Source: Caldimonas manganoxidans ATCC BAA-369 (GTDB lineage Bacteria; Pseudomonadota; Gammaproteobacteria; Burkholderiales; Burkholderiaceae_C). Taken from it: DNA of 64,000 bases. Location: positions 1 to 64,000 of the forward strand of contig NZ_KB905945.1 of assembly GCF_000381125.1 (NCBI RefSeq). Direction: 5' to 3'. The notes below the pieces were generated by a model. That model saw only the letters and a program-made list of their open reading frames with translations. It had not been told where the DNA came from and did no database searches. Made by a program: the position numbers and the translations under genes. Positions within the stretch are counted from its first letter, which is position 1, and each line of letters opens with the position of its first letter. Shown piece by piece: positions 57,964 to 64,000 of this stretch.

Positions 57964-59412
57964 TCAGTCGTGCTTGATGGCAATGGTTTTCACGCGCGTG
58001 AAGCTGATCAGGCCTTCGAGACCCTTCTCGCGACCATGACCGCTGGCCTTGACGCCGCCGAAGGGCAGCTCCACACCGCCGGCTGCGCCGTAGTTGTTGA
58101 TGAAGACTTGGCCGCAGCGCAGGCGCTTGGCCAGGCGCAGCGCGCGCGAGCCGTCGCGGGTCCACACCCCGGCCACCAGGCCGAAGCGCGTGCCATTGGC
58201 CAGCTGCACGGCTTGGTCTTCGGTGTCGAAGGCCATGGCCGCCAGCACCGGGCCGAAGACTTCCTCCTGGGCCAAGCGATGGTGGTGCGGCACGTCACGA
58301 AAGAGCATGGGCGCAAAGTAGTAGCCGCCATGCGGCGCATCGGTGACGATGTGGCCATGGGCTGCGACGATCAGGCCGTCGTCACGGGCTTGGTGCACCA
58401 TCTGTCGCACGCGCGCCAACTGGGAGGCGCGGATCAGCGGTCCGCAGGCCAGGTCGGCCGCAGCCGGCCCCACGCGCAGCGCCGAAAAGGCCGCCGTGAG
58501 CTTGTCCAGCAGCGGTTCGTAGACGCCACGCTGCACCAGCAAGCGGCTGCCGGCCGAGCAGGTTTGCCCGGCGTTTTGAACGATGGCATTGACGATGACC
58601 GGCACGGCAGCCTCGAGGTCGGCGTCGTCGAACACCACTTGCGGCGATTTGCCGCCGAGTTCCAGCGTCACCGGCACATGGTTCGCTGCGGCAGCCTGGG
58701 CCACCAAGGTGCCGGTGGGCGGCGAGCCGGTGAAGGAGATGTGGTCCAGCCCCGGATGCGAGGCCAGCGCCGCGCCGGCTTCGCTGCCGATTCCGGTGAC
58801 GATGTTCAAGGCGCCCTCGGGCAGCCCCGCTTGGGCCAACAACTCGGCCAGGCGCAGCAGCGACAGGCAGGCGTCTTCGGCCGGCTTGACCACGCAGGCG
58901 TTGCCGGCGGCCAGCGCCGCGCCCACCGAGCGGCCGAAGATCTGCAGCGGATAGTTCCAGGGGATGATGTGGCCGGTCACGCCATGGGGCTCGCGCTCGG
59001 CCAGCACGGTGTAGCCGGCGAGATAGGGCAAGACCTGCCCCCCGACTTTGTCGGCCGCGCCGGCATAGAACTCGAAGTAGCGCGCCACGGCGGCGACGTC
59101 GTTGCGGGCCTGCGTGAGCGGCTTGCCGCAGTCGCGCGATTCGAGTTGCATCAATTCGTCGGCATGCTGCTGGATCAGCGCGCCGGCACGCGCGAGGATG
59201 CGTCCGCGTTCGACGCCCGGCATTCGGCCCCAGGCGCCTTCGGCGGCGCGCCGGGCCGCGCTCACGGCCTGATCGATCTCGGCCGCGCCGCCGCGAGCGA
59301 TCTCGGCGAAGACTTGGCCGTCGGAGGGATCGACCACCGGCAGGGTCTCGCCGCTGGCCGAGGGCACTGGGCGGTGGGCGATGAAGTGCAGGTAACGGGG
59401 CACGGTGCTCAT
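57964..59412 (-). CDS. NAD(P)-dependent aldehyde dehydrogenase
   Basis: A 482-residue aldehyde dehydrogenase. The catalytic Glu is in VTLELGGKSP (about 245) and the nucleophile Cys in NAGQTCSAGSR (about 279). The IPWNYPLQIF cofactor motif is near 145. The start at 59410-59412 (MSTVPRYLHF) follows AAGGAG at six bases, which decides it over an ATG eight codons earlier. It is close to the TRAP transporter genes and may oxidise an aldehyde of the imported compound to an acid (inference). Confidence 0.93.
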   Translation of the reverse strand: MSTVPRYLHFIAHRPVPSASGETLPVVDPSDGQVFAEIARGGAAEIDQAVSAARRAAEGAWGRMPGVERGRILARAGALIQQHADELMQLESRDCGKPLTQARNDVAAVARYFEFYAGAADKVGGQVLPYLAGYTVLAEREPHGVTGHIIPWNYPLQIFGRSVGAALAAGNACVVKPAEDACLSLLRLAELLAQAGLPEGALNIVTGIGSEAGAALASHPGLDHISFTGSPPTGTLVAQAAAANHVPVTLELGGKSPQVVFDDADLEAAVPVIVNAIVQNAGQTCSAGSRLLVQRGVYEPLLDKLTAAFSALRVGPAAADLACGPLIRASQLARVRQMVHQARDDGLIVAAHGHIVTDAPHGGYYFAPMLFRDVPHHHRLAQEEVFGPVLAAMAFDTEDQAVQLANGTRFGLVAGVWTRDGSRALRLAKRLRCGQVFINNYGAAGGVELPFGGVKASGHGREKGLEGLISFTRVKTIAIKHD

Positions 59413-59432
59413 GGCGGACTCCTTGTCGGCGC

Positions 59433-60743
59433 TCACTGCGGGCCGATCGCTGGGCCGAGGGCCGGTGCCGCGAACACCAGGTCGCGCAGGCCCAGGCTGA
59501 TGACTGGAACATAGGTGATGATCATCAAGCAGCCCAGGATGACGAGCACGAACGGCAGCAGGTGCCGGATGATCTGGTCGAGCGAGATGCGCGCCACGGT
59601 ACAGGCGGCAAAGAGATTGACCCCGAAGGGCGGCGTGATCATGCCCATGGCCAGATTGACCACCATGATGATGCCGAAATGGATCGGGTCGATGCCGAAG
59701 TGTGAGGCCACCGGCACGAGGATGGGAGCCAGCACGATGATGGCCGCCGACGTTTCAATGAACATGCCGATCACGAACAGCGCGGCATTGACGCCCAGCA
59801 AGAACCACCCTGGCGAGCGCAGCACTTCGGTGAGCCATTGGCCCAGTAAATCGGGGATGCCCGCGCGCGTGATGAGATACGCGAACAAGCCGGCGTTGGC
59901 GATGATGAACATGATCACCGCGCTGGAGATCACCGACTTGCGCAGCACCGGGACCAGATCGCGCAGGGCGAGTTCTCGGTGGATCAGGAAGCCCACGATC
60001 AGGGCGTAGAAGACCGCCACCACCGAAGCCTCGGTGGGCGTGAAGACGCCGCCATAGATGCCACCCAGGATGATGACGGGCATCAGCAGCGCCCAGCCAG
60101 CGCGGCCGGCGGCCTGCAGCACAGGCAGTCGGCCTTCGCCATCGCGTTGGCCCCAGCCCTTCCAGCGGCCATACAGGTAGACGAACAGCATCAACACGCC
60201 GCCGATCAGTACGCCGGGCCCGATACCAGCGATGAACAGCTCGCCGATCGACACCTCGGCCGACACGCCGAACAGAATCATCGGAATGGACGGCGGGATC
60301 ACCACGCCCAATTCGGCCGAGGTGGCCTGCAGCGAGGCCGCGTAGCTCTTGGGGTAACCATGTTGAATCAGCGCGGGCACCAAGATGGCCCCAATGGCAA
60401 ACGTGGTGGCCACCGAGGAGCCGGAGACGGCGGCGAAGATCATGCACGTCAGCACGCAGGTCATGGGCAGGCCCCCTTGCACGCCGCCGACGAGGGCCTT
60501 GGCAAAGTCCACCAGGCGGCGTGAGATGCCGCCGGCTTCCATCAGATTGCCCGCCAGGATGAAAAAGGGAATGGCCGCCAGCGGAAACTTGTCGATGGCG
60601 GTGAACATTTCCTTGGGCGCCAGGATGAGCTTGTCGGGCTCGTAGAAGGCCATGCCGAGCATGGCCGCAGCCCCGATGGAGACGGCAATCGAGACGCTGA
60701 AGGCAAAGCCCAGCAGCATCGTGACGAGCAGGGTGAATGACAT
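59433..60743 (-). CDS. dctM: TRAP transporter large permease (DctM)
   Basis: A 436-residue inner-membrane protein with about 12 helices, the ion-coupled membrane subunit of a TRAP transporter. Family motifs are PFFILAGNLMEAGG, VSGSSVATTFAIGAIL and MGMITPPFGVNLF. The ATG at 60741-60743 starts at the first helix. It follows the small permease gene by 34 bases. Confidence 0.95.
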   Translation of the reverse strand: MSFTLLVTMLLGFAFSVSIAVSIGAAAMLGMAFYEPDKLILAPKEMFTAIDKFPLAAIPFFILAGNLMEAGGISRRLVDFAKALVGGVQGGLPMTCVLTCMIFAAVSGSSVATTFAIGAILVPALIQHGYPKSYAASLQATSAELGVVIPPSIPMILFGVSAEVSIGELFIAGIGPGVLIGGVLMLFVYLYGRWKGWGQRDGEGRLPVLQAAGRAGWALLMPVIILGGIYGGVFTPTEASVVAVFYALIVGFLIHRELALRDLVPVLRKSVISSAVIMFIIANAGLFAYLITRAGIPDLLGQWLTEVLRSPGWFLLGVNAALFVIGMFIETSAAIIVLAPILVPVASHFGIDPIHFGIIMVVNLAMGMITPPFGVNLFAACTVARISLDQIIRHLLPFVLVILGCLMIITYVPVISLGLRDLVFAAPALGPAIGPQ

Positions 60744-60777
60744 CGGCAGGTCCTCTGTGGCCAGCGGGGGGTGCGCC

Positions 60778-61278
60778 TCATTGCGCGGTCTGAAGCTCTT
60801 GATGCTGCGGGTCGACGTGATGGGCCAGGACGGCCACCATGGCCAGCAAGGCCCCCACCGGCAGCGCCGCATAGGCCCAGCCCATGGAGATGTCCATGCT
60901 GGCGAAGGTTTGGAAGCGCACGCGCCAGGCCAGGTCGATCCCATACCACACCAGCACGGCCAGGAACGCCAGGCTGGTGGCGGTGATGAGGCCGCGCACG
61001 AACTGCCGCCATCGGCCACGGGACCAGCGCAGCATCAGGTCCACCGACACCAAGGCGCCTCGGCGGAAGGCGGCCACCACGCCCAGCATCACCATCCAGA
61101 TCAACAGGCGGCGCATGGCCTCCTCGGTGAAGGTGGACGGTTGCGACAGCACGAAGCGTGAGAGCACCTGCCACAAGCCCAGGCAGGCAATCACCGCGAG
61201 CAAGGCACACGCCACATGCAGGGCCAAGGCTTCGACGGCGCGGTCGATCCCACGAAACACCGAGGTCAAGTACTTCAT
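60778..61278 (-). CDS. dctQ: TRAP transporter small permease (DctQ)
   Basis: A 166-residue protein with four transmembrane segments, the usual size and form of DctQ. It pairs with the large permease. The ATG at 61276-61278 (MKYLTSVFRGIDRA) gives a short cytosolic start before the first helix. It lies 110 bases downstream of the substrate-binding protein gene. Confidence 0.92.
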   Translation of the reverse strand: MKYLTSVFRGIDRAVEALALHVACALLAVIACLGLWQVLSRFVLSQPSTFTEEAMRRLLIWMVMLGVVAAFRRGALVSVDLMLRWSRGRWRQFVRGLITATSLAFLAVLVWYGIDLAWRVRFQTFASMDISMGWAYAALPVGALLAMVAVLAHHVDPQHQELQTAQ

Positions 61279-61388
61279 CGAGCACCTCTTTACTCAGGAG
61301 GAGGCAGTTCGCAACAGGCGGCCTGCCCCACGCCGCCGGTGTCGCGGCGGCGTGGGCTTGGGCCTCAGAGGCGCGCCGTGGCTTTGGC

Positions 61389-62360
61389 TTATTTCACGGC
61401 CTGGATCGCCGCGATCCGGTCGGCGCCGAACTCTTTGGCAAACTGCGCGTAGGCCGGGGCCACCGCTTTGCGGAAGCTGTCGCCATCGACTTTCTCGACG
61501 ACTTGCATGCCTTCGGCCTTGAGTTGGGCAATGCCCTGGTTCTCGTCGTCATTGACCTTTTTGCGCTGGGCTGCCGCACCTTTCTTGGCGGCTTCGACGA
61601 AGACTTTCTTGTCCGCCTCGGACAGCTTGTTCCATACCGCTGGCGAGAGGATCAGCACGGCCGGTGAATACACATGGCCCGTGAGCGAGAGGTGCTTTTG
61701 GACCTGCGAGAACTTGGACGACAAGATCACCGGGATCGGGTTCTCTTGGCCATCGACCGTGCCTTGTTGCAGAGCAGTGAACAGCTCGGGAAACGGCATG
61801 GGCGTGGGCAGGATGCCAAAGGTCTTGTAGCCGTCCATGTGCACTTTGTTTTCCATCGTGCGCATCTTCAGCCCGGCGGCATCGGAGGCATGGACGATGG
61901 GACGCTTGTTGTTGGTCATGTGACGAAAGCCGTTTTCCGTCCAGGCCAGTCCAATCAAGCCCTTGGCCGCCATTTTCTTGAGCAAATCTTGTCCGATCGG
62001 GCCATCGAGGACCTTGCGCGCATGGTCGTAGTCGCGGAACAGGAAGGGGATGTCGACGATCTTGACTTCGGGCACGAAGTTGCCCAGCGGCCCGGTGGAG
62101 GTGTTGACCAGGTCTTGCGTGCCCAGTTGCACCGCCTCGATTTGCTCACGCTCGCCGCCCAGCGCCGAGTTGGGGAATTGCTGGCACTTGTAGCGGCCCT
62201 GCGTGCCCTTTTCGATCTCCTCGCAGAACACGGTAGAGCCCACCCCGTAGTGCGACTGCGGTGAGGTGGCATAGCCGATCTTGAGCACGGTTTGTGCCTG
62301 CGCTGCGGCCATGAGGCCAAGGCCGGCGGTGGCAAGAGCGACGAGGGGTTTGAGTGTCAT
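61389..62360 (-). CDS. dctP: TRAP transporter substrate-binding protein (DctP family)
   Basis: A 323-residue periplasmic receptor. It has a signal peptide (1-22, ending AAAQA), then the DctP fold. The ligand Arg motif is probably in the ALKMRTMENKVHMDGY region (about 168-183; the family uses an Arg-carboxylate salt bridge), with FPELFTALQQGTVDGQENP as the signature. Beside DenD and OtnI homologues, the ligand is likely a C4 or C3 sugar acid (inference). Confidence 0.93.
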   Translation of the reverse strand: MTLKPLVALATAGLGLMAAAQAQTVLKIGYATSPQSHYGVGSTVFCEEIEKGTQGRYKCQQFPNSALGGEREQIEAVQLGTQDLVNTSTGPLGNFVPEVKIVDIPFLFRDYDHARKVLDGPIGQDLLKKMAAKGLIGLAWTENGFRHMTNNKRPIVHASDAAGLKMRTMENKVHMDGYKTFGILPTPMPFPELFTALQQGTVDGQENPIPVILSSKFSQVQKHLSLTGHVYSPAVLILSPAVWNKLSEADKKVFVEAAKKGAAAQRKKVNDDENQGIAQLKAEGMQVVEKVDGDSFRKAVAPAYAQFAKEFGADRIAAIQAVK

Positions 62361-62433
62361 GGGTTTGTCTCCTGTGCTGTGGTGAACGAGGGGGGTGAAG
62401 TCAAAGCGTCGGTATCGTCGTGAGGATCGGCCC

Positions 62434-63450
62434 TCAGGGCATCGACAGTGCCTGCGCGTTGCGCACGGCCTGGCGATGGTCGCGCACGTATTGGCGCACG
62501 ATGCTGTGGACATCACGGTCCGGGCTCAGCCCGAGCGCGCGCGCGCGAGCGCTGTCGAAACGGGAGGGCCAGCCGCCGACGATGCGCGCGATGGTGGCAT
62601 CGGGCTGGAAACGCACGCACCGCAGCGCGTCTTGGCCGCCGATGTCGCGCAGGGCATCGAGCATTTGTTGAACGGTGACGGTCAGCGCCGGCAGGTTCAA
62701 GGCCGTGCGCCCTGCGAAGTCTTCGCGGGAGGCTTCGGCCACGGTGAGCAGCCCTGCGATGGTGCTGGCCGGCGAGGCCAGGGCCACTTCGGTGTCGGGG
62801 GCGACCGGGCAGATGGCTGGCAGACCGGCCAAAGGTTCACGCACGATGCTCGACAAAAACGACGAGGCCGCCCGGTTGGGTTGCCCGGGACGCACCGCCA
62901 CCGTCATCAGCCGGGCAGCGCGGCCATCGATGTAGCCCTTGCGGGTGTAATCAGCCACCAGCTGCTCGCAGACGAATTTGTGGATGCCATAGCTGGACTG
63001 CGGCGTGGGCAAGGTGCGGTCGTCCACCACGGCCGGCAGCGGCAGCGCCGGGTCCGATCCATACACGGCCACCGAGCTGGAAAAGACGAACAATGGCACC
63101 GGCCCGCCGCGGGCGGATTGGGCCCGGCAAGCATCGAGCAGCGCCCGCGTGGTGTCGAGGTTGGCGCGCAGGCCCAGGTCGAAATCGGCTTCGCATTCGG
63201 CCGAGACGGCCGAGGCCAGGTGGAACACCGCGTCGAAGTCTTCAGCCATCAATGCCGGCATCTGCGCCAACAGATCGCCCACCCGCCTGTGCACGCGGGC
63301 ATCGGCACTCAAGACGGGGTCATGCAACTCGGCCAGATCGGCCAAGACCAGGCGCTGGATGCGCTGGCCGCGCAGGCACTGGCGTTGCAACAATTCGCGT
63401 GCCAGGCGCGCGCCCAGAAAACCCGCGCCGCCGGTGATGAGGATCTTCAT
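62434..63450 (-). CDS. denD: D-erythronate dehydrogenase-like NAD-epimerase family protein
   Basis: A 338-residue extended SDR. The NAD motif is [11 protein letters not shown] (about 7-17), Ser is in [10 protein letters not shown] (about 122-132), and Tyr-x3-Lys is in [10 protein letters not shown] (about 155-164). The DenD pattern is strong: [34 protein letters not shown], given in part as [14 protein letters not shown], and [15 protein letters not shown]. DenD oxidises D-erythronate to the 2-oxo acid. It overlaps the OtnI-like gene by four bases, which supports the pathway. Confidence 0.9.
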   Translation of the reverse strand: MKILITGGAGFLGARLARELLQRQCLRGQRIQRLVLADLAELHDPVLSADARVHRRVGDLLAQMPALMAEDFDAVFHLASAVSAECEADFDLGLRANLDTTRALLDACRAQSARGGPVPLFVFSSSVAVYGSDPALPLPAVVDDRTLPTPQSSYGIHKFVCEQLVADYTRKGYIDGRAARLMTVAVRPGQPNRAASSFLSSIVREPLAGLPAICPVAPDTEVALASPASTIAGLLTVAEASREDFAGRTALNLPALTVTVQQMLDALRDIGGQDALRCVRFQPDATIARIVGGWPSRFDSARARALGLSPDRDVHSIVRQYVRDHRQAVRNAQALSMP

Positions 63451-64000
63451 GCTTGAGCGTCTCTGTAAGGCGCAAACCAACCCAGACCGGCCGAGGTGCC
63501 GGCCCGGGGGCGGTATTCGCAGCCGATGTAGCCGTCGTAGCCCAGCGCATCGATCTCGTCCAAGAGCCAACGGTAGTTGACCTCGCCCGTGTCGGGCTCG
63601 TGGCGTTGCGGCACCCCGGCGATCTGCAGATGCCCGATGGCGGCTCGATGGCGCTTCAAGCGCGTCAGCAGGTCGCCTTCCATGATCTGACAGTGGTAGA
63701 GATCCATCTGCACTTTCAGGTTGGCCGCGCCCACTTCGGCCACGATGTCATGGGCCTGTTGCTGATGGGTCAGGAAATAGCCCGGCATGTCGCGGGTGTT
63801 GATGGGCTCGATCAAGGCCGTGATGCCGTACGGGGCGAATTGCTCGGCGGCATGGCGCAAGTTGGCCACGTAGGTGCGTCGCATGGCGTCGAGGTCGGCC
63901 CCCGGGGGCGTCAAGCCGGCCATCACGTGCACACGGCGACAGCCGGTGGCCTGGGCGTACACCAAGGCCTGCTGCACGCTGGCGGCGAATTCGGCCTGAC
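63447..64000 (-). CDS. otnI: OtnI-type 2-oxotetronate isomerase (5' end missing)
   Basis: A TIM-barrel isomerase of the hydroxypyruvate isomerase family, partial: the gene enters from the right edge of the window and only its last 184 codons are seen. Motifs are [31 protein letters not shown] (Glu metal ligand), [15 protein letters not shown] (Asp), [17 protein letters not shown] and GYIGCEYRP (Glu). The homologue moves the keto group of 2-oxotetronate from C2 to C3. Its stop overlaps the ATG of denD. Confidence 0.9.
   Translation of the reverse strand, partial: QAEFAASVQQALVYAQATGCRRVHVMAGLTPPGADLDAMRRTYVANLRHAAEQFAPYGITALIEPINTRDMPGYFLTHQQQAHDIVAEVGAANLKVQMDLYHCQIMEGDLLTRLKRHRAAIGHLQIAGVPQRHEPDTGEVNYRWLLDEIDALGYDGYIGCEYRPRAGTSAGLGWFAPYRDAQA

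Overview
The window is a high-GC, densely packed chromosomal segment of a betaproteobacterium. The order Burkholderiales is most likely, perhaps near the Comamonadaceae or Rubrivivax/Caldimonas group. This rests on protein family content (YbfB-type MFS, DUF1631, DUF2726, YaeQ, system II cytochrome c biogenesis with cytochrome c4, a FadB-like enzyme with the hydratase domain at the C-terminus) and on heat-shock control by both a sigma-32-like promoter and CIRCE. No rRNA, tRNA, CRISPR, insertion sequence or prophage was seen. I could not run any search, so family names come from recognising motifs.

Layout. (1) 1-9.7 kb is housekeeping: D-Tyr-tRNA deacylase, a cation diffusion facilitator and TyrRS on the minus strand; a divergent M23 peptidase and anmK (peptidoglycan turnover); then a minus-strand run of rplM-rpsI, argC, a coiled-coil membrane protein, a bactofilin and erpA. 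(2) 9.7-17.6 kb holds a GNAT acetyltransferase, a DUF2726 protein, the SrkA-type kinase, htpG with a clear sigma-32 promoter, and a lipoprotein pullulanase. (3) 17.8-24.2 kb holds a YbdK-type carboxylate-amine ligase in tandem with a CPA2 antiporter, divergent from a MarR regulator across an operator-like palindrome; then an MFS transporter, a long ProQ-domain protein and an MBL hydrolase. (4) 24.3-28.8 kb is the most accessory-looking part: a helical protein, a methyltransferase, a Phd-type antitoxin with a zeta toxin behind a palindromic operator, a small unknown gene, a gene-poor stretch and a PaiB-like protein. (5) 28.8-36.1 kb has groESL with CIRCE, queE and queD (QueD lacking the usual catalytic Cys), a DUF1631 protein, an epoxide-hydrolase-like protein and engB.

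(6) 36.1-46.4 kb is devoted to envelope redox and transport: cytochrome c4, ResB, CcsB, an unknown protein, MsrP-MsrQ, a YitT-type membrane protein, YaeQ, a very small Lys-rich protein started by TTG, an Atm1-type ABC exporter and an acyl-CoA thioesterase. (7) 46.4-54.8 kb is a minus-strand fatty-acid beta-oxidation operon (TetR, acyl-CoA dehydrogenase, DUF2147, FadB-like, thiolase, hydrolase, enoyl-CoA hydratase) with a palindromic TetR operator at its head. (8) 55.2-57.0 kb has an HNH nuclease and a fusion of a PhnD-like binding domain with a rhodanese domain, whose stop codon lies in a 13-bp tandem repeat. (9) 57.2-64.0 kb is a minus-strand sugar-acid catabolic cluster: OtnI-like isomerase (cut by the window end), D-erythronate dehydrogenase-like DenD, a three-part TRAP transporter, an aldehyde dehydrogenase and an SDR.

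No wholly new multi-gene system stands out. The observations most worth following are the zeta toxin module with a Phd-type partner, the PhnD-rhodanese fusion, the atypical QueD, the ProQ protein with a duplicated C-terminal motif, and the YbdK/antiporter/MarR locus.
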